Below, one piece after another: positions 52,085 through 61,211 of a stretch of DNA of 64,000 nucleotides. Below the pieces are notes generated by a model that did no database searches, was not told the DNA's origin, and was given only the letters and a program-made list of their open reading frames with translations. Both the position numbers and the translations under genes were made by a program. The stretch is from Cyanobium sp. N.Huapi 1H5 (GTDB taxonomy: Bacteria; Cyanobacteriota; Cyanobacteriia; PCC-6307; Cyanobiaceae): positions 248,001-312,000 of the forward strand of contig NZ_JAGQBH010000002.1 in assembly GCF_024345535.1 (NCBI RefSeq), written 5' to 3'. Within the stretch, counting starts at the first letter, position 1. Every line of letters begins with the position of its first letter.

Positions 52085-52798
52085 TCAGCGGGCCAGGCGC
52101 TGGGCGGGCTCGAACATCTCCAGGGCTTCGGTGGAACCTTCGAAGCGCCAGTGCCAGGGTTCGTAGCTCACACCCTGGCGGTTGCCCCTGGGAAAGGAAC
52201 GCACGAAATGGAACCGGGCCGCGTGGCGATCGAGCCAGCGGTAGGCCTCGGTGGACTCGAAGCTCTCCTTGAGATTGGTGGCCGGCAGGCGGCCATCCCC
52301 CAGATCGACGGCGAAACCCGTGCTGTGTTCCGAGAAGCCCGGGGGGGCGCTGACCCGGGCCCGGTCGGCGGAGGTCTGGTTGCGCTCGGCCTTGACATCG
52401 AAGAACAGCTGCTTCTGCAGATCGACGCTGCGCCAGGCGCTCAGCACGGTCAGGACGACACCGTCGGCATCGGCGGCGGCGCGCATGGCCTCGAGGGCAC
52501 GGGCCGCGTCCGGCTTCAGGCGCAGGCCGGGGGCGATGGCGACCAGGTCGGCGGCATCGGCCTCGGGATAGGGAAAGTGGCCGAGGAGCCGACCGTCCGG
52601 CCCGAGGCGGGCGGCCAGTCCCGGCACGGGCGTGGGTGTGATCCAGCTGCGCAGGGGGCCGATCAGCAGCAGAACGGCGCCACCGGCCAGCAGGGCGCCG
52701 GTGAGCCCCACCTGGGCCATCCGCCTGGGGAGGGAGGCCGGCCGGCGCGGGCGGGGCGTGGTGCGCCGGGCCAGCGGGATGTCGTCACCGAGGGGCAT
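52085..52798 (-). CDS. D-alanyl-D-alanine carboxypeptidase, M15B (VanY-like)
   Basis: Zinc peptidase trimming the terminal D-alanine of peptidoglycan stem peptides. The zinc motif SxHxxGxAxD is SEHSTGFAVD with S156, H158 and D165, and EPWHWRF near residue 220 supplies the third ligand and the catalytic Glu. An N-terminal hydrophobic segment (VGLTGALLAGGAVLLLIGPL, about 30-49) anchors it in the membrane with the enzyme outside. It has 237 residues from the ATG; a GTG just before is possible. The start sits in a 13-base tandem repeat. It works in cell-wall maturation; nothing suggests an antibiotic-resistance cluster. Confidence 0.88.
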   Translation of the reverse strand: MPLGDDIPLARRTTPRPRRPASLPRRMAQVGLTGALLAGGAVLLLIGPLRSWITPTPVPGLAARLGPDGRLLGHFPYPEADAADLVAIAPGLRLKPDAARALEAMRAAADADGVVLTVLSAWRSVDLQKQLFFDVKAERNQTSADRARVSAPPGFSEHSTGFAVDLGDGRLPATNLKESFESTEAYRWLDRHAARFHFVRSFPRGNRQGVSYEPWHWRFEGSTEALEMFEPAQRLAR

Positions 52799-52827
52799 CA
52801 CCGAGGAGCATCACCGAGGAGCATCAC
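52789..52827 (-). repeat. Three tandem 13-base repeats over the VanY-like gene start
   Basis: On the minus strand GTGATGCTCCTCG occurs twice and GTGATGCCCCTCG once, head to tail, with a partial fourth unit (GTGACGAC) inside the gene. Each unit carries GTG and ATG. The ATG at 52824 opens MLLGDAPR-stop, whose TGA overlaps the ATG of the VanY-like gene by one base (TGATG). Confidence 0.85.
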
Positions 52828-52968
52828 GGATGCGGGGGGGAGACGGCCTCTGCTCCGGGCCTGACCGATCCTAGTTGGGGGTCATTTCATAGGTTTCTCT
52901 ACCGGGCGGTTACCCGCACGGCGGTGTTAGCTTCCGTCCCACATCCCAATGGCGGAGCAGGTTTCAAG

Positions 52969-54354
52969 ATGTTGCGAGTGGCAGTCGTGGGCGGCGGCCC
53001 CAGCGGTTCCTGTGCTGCGGAAGTTCTCGCCAAGGCCGGCATCGAGACCTGGCTGTTCGAGCGCAAGCTCGACAATGCCAAACCCTGCGGTGGCGCGATC
53101 CCCTTGTGCATGGTCGAGGAATTCGACCTGCCGGAATCGATCATCGACCGCAAGGTGCGGAACATGCGGATGATCTCCCCCTCCAACCGGGAGGTGGACA
53201 TCCACCTGGAGAACAGCAACGAATACATCGGCATGTGCCGCCGGGAGGTTCTCGACGGTTTCCTGCGCAACCGGGCCGCTGAACTGGGCGCCCACCTGGT
53301 CAACGGTCTGGTGCAGAGCATCGACACCGGCAGCCAGCGCCAGGGTCCCTACACCCTCCACTACGCCGACTACTCCTCCGGCGGCCCCACCGGTGAACTG
53401 AAGACCCTCGAGGTGGATCTGATCGTCGGTGCCGACGGGGCCAACAGCCGGGTGGCCAAGGCCATGGACGCCGGGGACTACAACGTGGCGATCGCCTTCC
53501 AGGAGCGGATCCGTCTCCCCGCCGAGGAGATGGCCTACTACGAGGACCTGGCCGAGATGTACGTCGGCACCGACGTGTCGCCCGACTTCTACGCCTGGGT
53601 GTTCCCCAAGTACGACCACGTGGCGGTGGGCACCGGCACCATGCAGGCCAACCAGTCCCTGATCAAGGGGCTCCAGAAGGGCATCCGCGAGCGGGCCAGC
53701 CGCCGCCTGCTGCGCGGCGAGGTGATCAAGGTGGAGGCCCACCCGATCCCCGAGCATCCCCGCCCCCGGCGGGTGGTGGGCCGCATGGCCCTGGTGGGCG
53801 ACGCGGCCGGTTACGTCACCAAGAGCTCCGGTGAAGGCATCTACTTCGCCGCCAAGAGCGGCCGCATGTGTGCCGAGGAGATCGTCGCCGCCAGCGCCTC
53901 CGGCAGCCGCATTCCCACCGAGAAGGATCTCAAGGTCTACATCCGCAAGTGGGACCGCAAGTACGGCGCCACCTACAAGGTGCTGGAACTGCTCCAGAAC
54001 ATCTTCTACAGCAACGATGCCGCCCGAGAGGCGTTCGTGGAGATGTGCGATGACAAGGACGTGCAGCGCCTCACCTTCGACAGCTACCTCTACAAGCGGG
54101 TGGTGGCGATGAACCCCTGGCAGCAGATCAAGCTCACCGTGCTCACCCTGGGCGCGGTGCTGCGGGGTCAGGCCCTGGCTCCGGCCGGCTACAAGCCGGT
54201 CCCCAGCGCCGTGCGCTCCGCCGAGGAGGCCGAAGCGATCCTGGCCGCCGCGGAGCCCCGCTCCTCGATGAAGCCCGCCGGCGTCCATGCCGTCACGCCG
54301 CCGGTGGATCCCGATCCCGACGCCGTCAAGGAGCCCGTGCTGGTCGCCAAGTGA
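52969..54354 (+). CDS. chlP: Geranylgeranyl diphosphate/chlorophyll geranylgeranyl reductase
   Basis: Reduces the geranylgeranyl side chain to phytyl for chlorophyll a and tocopherol. N-terminal FAD fold: LRVAVVGGGPSGSCAAEVLA, then FERKLDNAKPCGGAIPLCMVEEF with the family cysteine. GRMALVGDAAGYVTKSSGEGIYFAAKSGRMCAEEI is the second FAD-contact motif. The ATG giving MLRVAVVGG is used (461 residues) though the frame is open 15 codons upstream. The C-terminal 50 residues are Ala/Pro-rich. It is divergent from the VanY-like gene and ends at a strong hairpin. Confidence 0.95.
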   Translation: MLRVAVVGGGPSGSCAAEVLAKAGIETWLFERKLDNAKPCGGAIPLCMVEEFDLPESIIDRKVRNMRMISPSNREVDIHLENSNEYIGMCRREVLDGFLRNRAAELGAHLVNGLVQSIDTGSQRQGPYTLHYADYSSGGPTGELKTLEVDLIVGADGANSRVAKAMDAGDYNVAIAFQERIRLPAEEMAYYEDLAEMYVGTDVSPDFYAWVFPKYDHVAVGTGTMQANQSLIKGLQKGIRERASRRLLRGEVIKVEAHPIPEHPRPRRVVGRMALVGDAAGYVTKSSGEGIYFAAKSGRMCAEEIVAASASGSRIPTEKDLKVYIRKWDRKYGATYKVLELLQNIFYSNDAAREAFVEMCDDKDVQRLTFDSYLYKRVVAMNPWQQIKLTVLTLGAVLRGQALAPAGYKPVPSAVRSAEEAEAILAAAEPRSSMKPAGVHAVTPPVDPDPDAVKEPVLVAK

Positions 54355-54362
54355 ACGCCAGG

Positions 54363-54395
54363 CCGGCCTGAGGATTTCCTCAGGCCGGTTCCTTT
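54363..54395. terminator. Bidirectional terminator between chlP and the CNNM/CBS gene
   Basis: CCGGCCTGAGG, loop ATTT, CCTCAGGCCGG: 11 perfect pairs followed on the plus strand by the T-rich TTCCTTTG. It starts eight bases beyond the chlP stop and overlaps the last codons of the convergent gene. Confidence 0.75.
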
Positions 54396-55723
54396 GTGGA
54401 GGCAGATCCGGCCCGCTGGTCCGATCCACCTTCCACGCGGCTGACCAGCAGCTTGTCGACCCGGTTGCCGTCCATGTCGACGACCTCGATACGCAGGCCG
54501 TCCCACTCGAAACAGTCACCGGCCTGGGGAATGTGTTCGAGGTAGTGCATCACGAACCCCCCCAGGGTCTGGTAACCGCCCTGGACTTCCTCCGGCAGCC
54601 GGCCCTTCCCCACCAGATCCTTGAAGTCGGCGATATCCAGGGCGCCATCAAGGAGCCAGGAACCGTCCTGGCGAACGATGATCATCGGGTCCTCCCGATC
54701 CTGGCCGGAGGAGAGATCGCCGACGATCGCCTCCATCATGTCGTTGAGGGTCACCAATCCTTCGATGCCACCGAATTCGTCGGTGACCAGGGCGATGTGG
54801 ACCCCCGAGCTGCGGAACTGCTCGATCAGCTTCAGGGCCCTGGTGCTCTCGCCCACGTAGAGGGGCGGCTGCAGCAGGGCCTCGATCTCCCGGGGCCCGT
54901 CGCCGAGCTGGGCCGCCAGAAGGGTGCGGCCGCGGACCACGCCGACGCAGGCGTCGAGGCTGCCGCGGGCCACCGGGAACAGGGAGTGGTTCACCTCCAT
55001 CACCCGCTGCAGATGGGTTTGCGGCGATTCGGCCAGGTCCAGCCAGCAGATGTCGGTACGCGGCGTCATGATCGCCTTGACCGGTCGGTCGGCCAGGCGG
55101 AACACCCGTTCCACCATGGCGTGCTCGGCCACCTCGAACAGGCCGGATTCCGTTCCCCGTCGCAGCAGGCTCCTGATCTCCTCTTCGGTGATCTCCGGCT
55201 CACCGGTCTCGCCGATGCCCATCAGGCTGAGGAGGCGATCGGTGGACGCCCCCAGCAGGTGGGCGAGGGGCGCCATCCAGCGGGACAGGGCCCGCATCGG
55301 GGGCGCCACGGCGCAGGCGATGCGTTCCGGGTCGTTGAGGGCGATGCGTTTGGGCACCAGCTCCCCCAGCACCAGGGAGAGGAAGGTGATGGCGGTGACC
55401 ACAAGTCCGAGGGACAGGGGATCGGCCCAGGCCCGCAGCGGGGGGACGGCCTCCAGCAACGGCCGCAACGCTTCGGCCACCCGTGAGCCGCCCAGGGCAC
55501 CACTGAGAATGCCGATCAATGTGATGCCGATCTGCACCGTCGAGAGGAAATCGTTGGGGGATCGGATTAGCTTCAAAGCCACGTCCGCCTTGTGGTCCCC
55601 AGCCTCCGCCTGGTGTTCAAGCCGCAATCGCCGAGCCGACATCATGGCCAACTCCGAACCCGAAAAGATCCCGTTGATCAGAATCAGAAGGACAATCAAA
55701 AAACTGTCGAACAGCATCGGCAA
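54380..55723 (-). CDS. CNNM/CBS-domain membrane protein (hemolysin C/CorC family)
   Basis: Probable magnesium or cobalt efflux/homeostasis protein. Four helices form the CNNM (DUF21) domain: LLILINGIFSGSELAMMSAR, then TVQIGITLIGILSGALGG and the VVTAITFLSLVLGELVPKRIAL block. A pair of CBS domains follows (about 205-330; MTPRTDICWLDL, then HIALVTDEFGGIEGLVTLNDMMEAIVGD), and the C-terminal CorC_HlyC domain (about 345-430) ends the protein. It has 447 residues. Older databases call this family hemolysins, but toxin activity is unlikely. It converges on chlP and is divergent from the polyketide-synthase gene. Confidence 0.88.
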   Translation of the reverse strand: MPMLFDSFLIVLLILINGIFSGSELAMMSARRLRLEHQAEAGDHKADVALKLIRSPNDFLSTVQIGITLIGILSGALGGSRVAEALRPLLEAVPPLRAWADPLSLGLVVTAITFLSLVLGELVPKRIALNDPERIACAVAPPMRALSRWMAPLAHLLGASTDRLLSLMGIGETGEPEITEEEIRSLLRRGTESGLFEVAEHAMVERVFRLADRPVKAIMTPRTDICWLDLAESPQTHLQRVMEVNHSLFPVARGSLDACVGVVRGRTLLAAQLGDGPREIEALLQPPLYVGESTRALKLIEQFRSSGVHIALVTDEFGGIEGLVTLNDMMEAIVGDLSSGQDREDPMIIVRQDGSWLLDGALDIADFKDLVGKGRLPEEVQGGYQTLGGFVMHYLEHIPQAGDCFEWDGLRIEVVDMDGNRVDKLLVSRVEGGSDQRAGSASTKEPA

Positions 55724-55851
55724 ATCCAGTGATGGCCCCTCGGCCAGCGGACGGACAGAACGAACAAATTAGGTGACGATGGCAGTCGGTCCCTGCCGGG
55801 TGACCCTTCTCCGCAGTCCAGCGAAGCCCACCCATCCAGCGACCTTCCCCG

Positions 55852-56718
55852 ATGCCTTGGCAGCCCCTGGCTGAGCGAAACCGACAGCCGGAGTGGATGG
55901 ATCAGGCCGGCCTCGATGGCGCGGCCCATGACCAGGCCCGGCTGCCGGCGCAGCGGATCACCCATCTGGTCACGGTCTCCTGCAGCGGCTTCCATGCCCC
56001 CGGCGTCGATCTGGCCCTGATGGCCGCCCTGCCGCTGGACGCCGGCGTGGCCCGCACCCATGTGGGGTTCATGGGCTGCCACGGGGCGCTCAATGGGCTG
56101 AGGGTCGCCGCCGGATTCACCGGTGCCCAGCCGGAGGCCTGTGTGCTGCTCTGCGCCGTCGAGCTCTGCAGCCTCCATCTCCAGTACGGCTGGGATGCGG
56201 AACGGATCGTGGCCAATGCCCTGTTCGCCGATGGCGCCGCCGCCCTGGTGGCCACGGGGGAACCGCCTTCGAAGCAGGATCCGGCAACGGCACCGCTATC
56301 GCGGCTGATCGCCAGCGGTTCCCTGCTGGTCCCCGCCAGCACGGAGGCCATGTCCTGGGGGATCGGGGACCACGGCTTCGCCATGGGTCTGTCTCCGCAG
56401 GTCCCCGACCTGATCGGCGAGCATCTGCGGCCCTGGCTGGAGGGCTGGCTGGCCGGCCACAACCTCAGCCTCGACACCATCGGCTCCTGGGCCGTGCACC
56501 CCGGTGGCCCCCGGATCCTCTCGGCGGTCATCAAAGGGCTGGCGCTCGATCCAGGGCTGATCGAACCCTCGCGGTCGGTGCTGCGCGACTACGGCAACAT
56601 GTCCTCCCCGACCCTGCTGTTCATCCTTGAGAGCCTGCGGCGCAGCGGCGCTGCCGGACCCTGCCTGGCCATGGCCTTCGGGCCCGGCCTGTGCATCGAG
56701 GTGGCGCTGCTGGCCTGA
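55852..56718 (+). CDS. Type III polyketide synthase, N-terminally truncated
   Basis: Chalcone/stilbene-synthase family, which builds small polyketides from acyl-CoA starters and malonyl-CoA. The catalytic triad is kept: C76 in VGFMGCHGALNGLRVA, H216 in SWAVHPGGPRIL, N249 in RDYGNMSSPTLLFIL. ITHLVTVSCSGFHAPGVDLALM is the conserved N-proximal strand. The protein has only 288 residues against about 360-390, and the first 80 or so are missing: the first 34 residues (before RITHLV) look unlike the family, an in-frame TGA stands about 50 bases before the ATG, and the divergent neighbour leaves only 128 bases. Either it is a decaying copy or a shortened enzyme with an altered N-terminus. Confidence 0.75.
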   Translation: MPWQPLAERNRQPEWMDQAGLDGAAHDQARLPAQRITHLVTVSCSGFHAPGVDLALMAALPLDAGVARTHVGFMGCHGALNGLRVAAGFTGAQPEACVLLCAVELCSLHLQYGWDAERIVANALFADGAAALVATGEPPSKQDPATAPLSRLIASGSLLVPASTEAMSWGIGDHGFAMGLSPQVPDLIGEHLRPWLEGWLAGHNLSLDTIGSWAVHPGGPRILSAVIKGLALDPGLIEPSRSVLRDYGNMSSPTLLFILESLRRSGAAGPCLAMAFGPGLCIEVALLA

Positions 56719-56719
56719 A

Positions 56720-58885
56720 TCAGCCCCCCAGGCGGCTGAAGTCGGCGAGCACCGAGGCCTGGTTGCGCAGCACCGCCAGCAGCCGCAGGCGGTTGCGGCG
56801 CACCTCGGGCTCGTCGCAGAGGACCATGACGCTGTCGGGGCCGTCGAAGAAGGCGGCCAGGGTGGCACCGCTCTCCCCCAGAAGCCGGGCCAGGGGTTCG
56901 TAGCGGCCGGTTCCGCTGGCGGCGGCATGGACCGCCAGCCGCTCCAGCACCGCCAGCACGGCGGCCTCGCTGGGGGAACCGAACAGTCCCGGATCCACCA
57001 CCCCATCGGGGCTGACCAGATCCGCCGCCAGGTCGGCCTGCTCGGCCAGCCGGGAGGCCCGCTGCACCACCGCCTGCACCAGGGGCAGGCTGCTTTCGCT
57101 GCGCAGACGCCGCAGCAGCTCCAACCGGGCCCGGGCATCGGCCGGATCCCGCAGCAGCCGCTCCAGGGAGACCCCGTCGCCGGCCACCGCCTGGACCAGA
57201 TCGGCGCTGGTGCCCTCCTCCTCCAGGAGGCTGGCCAGGCGTTGGCGCAGGAAGTCGAGCAGGTCAGCGGCCAGGGCCAGCGGCTGCACAGCCAGATCGG
57301 GCAGCAGCCGCTGCCAGTGGGCGGTGGCCTCGGCCATCAGGCCCACCAGGTCGAGCGACCAGTCCCGATCCCAGAGGATCTGCAGCAGGCCGTTGCCCGC
57401 CCGGCGCAGGGCATAGGGATCGGAGGAGCCGCTGGGCCGCTCCCCCCTGGCGAAGATGCTGAGCAGCAGCTCCAGCCGTTCGGCCAGGGCCAGCACCGCC
57501 CCCGCCTCGGAACCCGGCAGGGCGTCCCCGGCGCCGCGGGGCTGGTAGTGCTCCAGCACCGCCAGGGCCATGGCGCGGGATTCGCCCTCCGCCAGCAGGT
57601 ACTTGGCCCCCATCACCCCCTGCAGCTCGGGGAATTCCCCCACCATCTGGCTCACCAGGTCGTGCTTGCAGAGGGGAGCGGCCCTGCGGGCGGCTTCAGC
57701 GGCGGCGCCAGCCACCGGCAGGCGGCGGCAGAGCAGATCCGCCAGCCAGGCCAGGCGCTGGCTGCGATCGGCCAGGCTGCCGAGCCCTTCGGCGAAGGTG
57801 ACCCGATCGAGGGCCTCCACCCGCTCGGCGCTGCTCTGACGGCGATCCGCCGCCAGGAAGAAGGCCGCATCCGCCAACCGGGCCCGCAGCACCCGCTCGT
57901 TGCCGCGCCGGATGGTGTCGGCGGCGGCGGCCAGGCCGTTGGAGAGGCACAGGAACCGGGGCATGAGGGCCTCGCCGGCCACCAGGGCGAGGGGATCGGG
58001 CGGTGCGTCCGCCAGGCGCAGGGGCACGTAGCGCTGGTGGGAGCGCATCACGGTGCTGAGCACCTCCGGGGGCAGGGCCAGATAGTCGGCGTCGATGGTG
58101 CCCTCGATCAGCCGCGGGGACTCCACCAGGTCGACCAGCTCGTCGAAGAGGGCTTCCGGCAGATCCAGCTCGGCCCCCGCCGCTGTCGCCGCCTCCTCCA
58201 GGGCGGTGCGGATCGCGGCGCCCCTGGCCTCCCGGTCGACCTGGACATCGGCAGCCTCCAGGGCGGCGGCATAACCAGCGGCGGAAGGGATCGTCACGGC
58301 TCCGGCCTGGAGACGGTGGCCACGGCTGAGGCGATCGCTGGCCAGGGGCGGATCCACGTCGGTGAGGGACACCGGCACCACCGCTTCATCGAGCAGCGCC
58401 ACCAGCCAGCGCAGGGGCCGGCTGAAACGGCCATCCCCGTCGCCCCAGCGCATGAAGCGCCGCCCCTGCAGGGAACGGATCCAGCCGGGGATGCAGCCGG
58501 CCAGCACCTCGGCGGTGGGGCGGCCGGCCTCGGTGGTGCAGGCGAACACGAAGGGGCCCTTGTCGGTCTCGCGGATCTCCAGCTGGTCGGGGCTGCAGCC
58601 GCAGCGCCGGGCGAATCCGATGGCCGCCTGGGTGGGCTGGCCATCGCGGAACGCCTGCTGGGCCGGCGGACCCTTGCGATCCTCGACCAGATCCTCCTGC
58701 TCCCGGGGCAGGCCGGTGACCGTCACCGCCAGGCGCCGGGGGGTGCCGCCGGTGCTGATCGTGTCGCAGGCGAGGCGGGCTTCACGCAGGTCGCGGGCCA
58801 CGATCGCCTCCAGCTGGGGCTGGGCCAGGCGCACGAAATCGGCCGGCAGTTCCTCGGTTCCGATCTCCAGAAGAAAGGTGGCCAT
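56720..58885 (-). CDS. glyS: Glycyl-tRNA synthetase beta subunit
   Basis: Beta subunit of the alpha2-beta2 glycyl-tRNA synthetase. The N-terminus MATFLLEIGTEELPADFVRLA is diagnostic, followed by GTPRRLAVTVTGLP, then FARRCGCSPDQLEIRET, the HD-like domain (ALRRAGNGLLQILWDRDWSLD near 480) and the C-terminal anticodon-binding region (FFDGPDSVMVLCDEPEVRRNRLRLLAVL). The ATG at that motif gives 721 residues; the upstream open part is not coding. The alpha subunit glyQ is not in the window. It converges on the PKS gene with one base between them and is divergent from sir. Confidence 0.95.
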   Translation of the reverse strand: MATFLLEIGTEELPADFVRLAQPQLEAIVARDLREARLACDTISTGGTPRRLAVTVTGLPREQEDLVEDRKGPPAQQAFRDGQPTQAAIGFARRCGCSPDQLEIRETDKGPFVFACTTEAGRPTAEVLAGCIPGWIRSLQGRRFMRWGDGDGRFSRPLRWLVALLDEAVVPVSLTDVDPPLASDRLSRGHRLQAGAVTIPSAAGYAAALEAADVQVDREARGAAIRTALEEAATAAGAELDLPEALFDELVDLVESPRLIEGTIDADYLALPPEVLSTVMRSHQRYVPLRLADAPPDPLALVAGEALMPRFLCLSNGLAAAADTIRRGNERVLRARLADAAFFLAADRRQSSAERVEALDRVTFAEGLGSLADRSQRLAWLADLLCRRLPVAGAAAEAARRAAPLCKHDLVSQMVGEFPELQGVMGAKYLLAEGESRAMALAVLEHYQPRGAGDALPGSEAGAVLALAERLELLLSIFARGERPSGSSDPYALRRAGNGLLQILWDRDWSLDLVGLMAEATAHWQRLLPDLAVQPLALAADLLDFLRQRLASLLEEEGTSADLVQAVAGDGVSLERLLRDPADARARLELLRRLRSESSLPLVQAVVQRASRLAEQADLAADLVSPDGVVDPGLFGSPSEAAVLAVLERLAVHAAASGTGRYEPLARLLGESGATLAAFFDGPDSVMVLCDEPEVRRNRLRLLAVLRNQASVLADFSRLGG

Positions 58886-58992
58886 GCAGGGGAACGGGCA
58901 GGAGGCGACTGTATGCAAAGGAGGGAAACGGCCGGAAGCTCCGGCGGAGCGCCACGTCCCGTTCGCTAGTTTCAGTTCAGATACCTTTCCGC

Positions 58993-60768
58993 ATGCCGAT
59001 GTCCTCGACGACGGTCGCCGACAGCACGTCGCTCCCATCGGCTCCCCCCGCCAAGCCCCCCACCAAACAGGAGGCCCTGAAGGCCGGCAGTGGCCACCTG
59101 CATGATCCCCTGGCGGGAGAACTGGGCAACGATCTGCCCAGCTTCACCGATCCCGCCGTCCAGATCCTCAAGTTCCACGGCAGCTACCAGCAGGACGACC
59201 GGGACAAACGCCGCAAGGGCGCCGACAAGGACTGGCAGATGATGCTGCGGCTGCGCAACCCCGGCGGGCGCATCCCCACCTCCCTCTACCTGGCGCTGGA
59301 TTCCCTCGCCGACCGGCTGGGCAACGGCACCCTGCGCATCACAACGCGCCAGGCCTTCCAGATGCACGGCGTCCAGAAGACCGACCTCAAGGAGGTGATC
59401 GGCGGCATCGTGCGGGCCCTGGGCTCCACCCTGTCGGCCTGCGGGGACATCAACCGCAACGTGATGGCCCCGGCCGCCCCCTTCGAGCGCGATGGCTACC
59501 CGGAGGCCCGCCTGCTGGCCGATCGCATCGCCGACCTGCTGGCTCCACAGGCCGCCGAGGGCTCCTACCTCGACCTCTGGGTCGACGGCGACCTGAGCTA
59601 TCGCATCAAGCCCAAGGGCCCCGTCAAGAAGGCGCGCCGTCTGCAGGAGAGCGGTGCCGTGTTCAGCGGTGACGCGGCCGAACCCCTCTACGGCTCCACC
59701 TACCTGCCGCGCAAGTTCAAGGTGGCCGTCACCGTTCCCGGGGACAACTCGGTGGACCTGCTGACCCAGGACATCGGCCTGGTGCTGTTCAGCGACCCCT
59801 CCGGCCGGCCCCTGGGCTGCAACGTCTATGTGGGCGGCGGCATGGGCCGGACCCACAACAAGGAGGAGACCTTCGCCCGCACCGCCGATCCCCTCGGCTA
59901 CGTGGCCTCTGCCCATGTGCTGGAGCTGGTGCAGGCGATCGTCGCCCTGCAGCGGGACCACGGCGACCGGGAGCAGCGCCGCCACGCCCGGATGAAATAC
60001 CTGATTCACGACCGGGGGGTCGACTGGTTCCGCACCGAACTGGGCCGCTACTTCCCCCATCCGATCAAGGGGATGCGCCGGGAGCCCCCCGCCGTGCTCA
60101 CCGATTACCTGGGCTGGCACCGCCAGTCCCCGGGCCTGTGGTTCGTGGGCCTGCCGGTGCTGTGCGGACGCCTGCAGGGGGAGCTCAAGAGCGGCCTGCG
60201 CCGTCTCGTCGAGACCTACCAGCTGGAGGTGCGGCTCACCCCCAACCAGGACCTGCTGCTCTGCAACATCGGCAGCGCCCAGCGGACGTCGGTGCGGGAG
60301 GGCCTGGCGGCCCTCGGCCTCACCGCCCCCGAGGCGCCGGCCCCCCTGGCCCGCCATGCCCTGGCCTGTCCGGCCCTGCCCCTGTGCGGCCTGGCCATCA
60401 CCGAAGCCGAACGGATCCTGCCGGCGGTTCTCGACCGGTTCGAGGCCCTGCTGGAGCGGCTGGAGATCAGCAAACCCCTGCTGGTGCGCATGACGGGCTG
60501 CCCCAACGGCTGCGCCCGCCCCTACATGGCCGAGATCGGGCTGGTGGGCAGCGCCGTGGACACCTACCAGCTGTGGCTCGGCGGCAGCCACAGCCTGACC
60601 CGTCTGGCCAGCCCCTATCTGGAGAAGATGCCCCTGGAGAAGCTCGAGGCCACCCTGGAGCCCCTGCTGGTCGCCTGGCGCGATGAGGGCGGCCCCCGCA
60701 GCCGCTTCGGCGACTTCATCGAGCGGATCGGGGCCGAGCGGGTCACCCGGCTGCTCGCCGCCGCCTGA
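58993..60768 (+). CDS. sir: Ferredoxin-sulfite reductase
   Basis: Six-electron reduction of sulfite to sulfide in assimilation, electrons from ferredoxin. The siroheme/4Fe-4S cysteines are C459, C465 (ACPALPLCGLAITE) and C503, C507 (TGCPNGCARPYMAEIGLVG). RITTRQAFQMHGVQKTDLKEVIGGI is the sulfite/nitrite reductase half-repeat; KYLIHDRGVDWFRTEL is in the second half. The 591 residues suit the ferredoxin type. Nitrite reductase is the main alternative, but the HGVQKTDL and ACPALPLC forms favour sulfite. The ATG overlapping its stop (TGATG) starts the next gene. Confidence 0.92.
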   Translation: MPMSSTTVADSTSLPSAPPAKPPTKQEALKAGSGHLHDPLAGELGNDLPSFTDPAVQILKFHGSYQQDDRDKRRKGADKDWQMMLRLRNPGGRIPTSLYLALDSLADRLGNGTLRITTRQAFQMHGVQKTDLKEVIGGIVRALGSTLSACGDINRNVMAPAAPFERDGYPEARLLADRIADLLAPQAAEGSYLDLWVDGDLSYRIKPKGPVKKARRLQESGAVFSGDAAEPLYGSTYLPRKFKVAVTVPGDNSVDLLTQDIGLVLFSDPSGRPLGCNVYVGGGMGRTHNKEETFARTADPLGYVASAHVLELVQAIVALQRDHGDREQRRHARMKYLIHDRGVDWFRTELGRYFPHPIKGMRREPPAVLTDYLGWHRQSPGLWFVGLPVLCGRLQGELKSGLRRLVETYQLEVRLTPNQDLLLCNIGSAQRTSVREGLAALGLTAPEAPAPLARHALACPALPLCGLAITEAERILPAVLDRFEALLERLEISKPLLVRMTGCPNGCARPYMAEIGLVGSAVDTYQLWLGGSHSLTRLASPYLEKMPLEKLEATLEPLLVAWRDEGGPRSRFGDFIERIGAERVTRLLAAA

Positions 60769-61211
60769 TGGGCCGCCCCTCCACCGGTCGCGTCCAGCCC
60801 CTGCTTGGGGCCCTGCTCGGTTCGGTGCTGGCGGGTCTGCTGCCCTGCTCAGGGCGGGCCAGTGACGCCGCGGAGCGTCCGCGCGCGCCCCAGGCCCCGG
60901 TGCAGTACTTCCAGTCCGACCCCCAGGCCTGCCAGCCCGACGCGATCCGGGCCGCCTACAAGGCCCATCTGCAGCCCTTCGCCGACCAGAGCCCGGCGGT
61001 GCTGGCCCAGCTGCGCCGGGTACAGGACGACATGACCCTGGCCAGCCTCAAGCGCTGCGTCCAGAAGGGTCTGCTGACCCGCCCCCAGGCCAGCGTGCTG
61101 TTCCGGGAGCTGGGCCTGACCCTGCCGGGCACCGTGATCCCCGTGACCAGCGGCCCGGCACCAGAAGCCGCTCAGCCGGCACCCTCCTCGGCACCGGCAA
61201 CAGCGCCGTAG
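60768..61211 (+). CDS. Small exported protein (147 residues) behind sir, function unknown
   Basis: The N-terminus has a hydrophobic signal-like segment (LLGALLGSVLAGLLPCSGRAS, about 12-32), possibly with a lipobox-like LLPCS, so it may be a lipoprotein or be secreted. The mature part holds a helical domain (about 55-120: DAIRAAYKAHLQPFADQSPAVLAQL, then KRCVQKGLLTRPQASVLFRELGL) and a Pro/Ala-rich tail. Two cysteines (near 55 and 97) may pair. Its ATG overlaps the sir stop by one base. The last 40 bases overlap the convergent VanX-like gene. Confidence 0.65.
   Translation: MGRPSTGRVQPLLGALLGSVLAGLLPCSGRASDAAERPRAPQAPVQYFQSDPQACQPDAIRAAYKAHLQPFADQSPAVLAQLRRVQDDMTLASLKRCVQKGLLTRPQASVLFRELGLTLPGTVIPVTSGPAPEAAQPAPSSAPATAP

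Noticed and set aside
54380-55723. Hemolysin toxin annotation for the CNNM/CBS protein
   Set aside because: The name is historical; domain order is that of ion-transport or homeostasis proteins.
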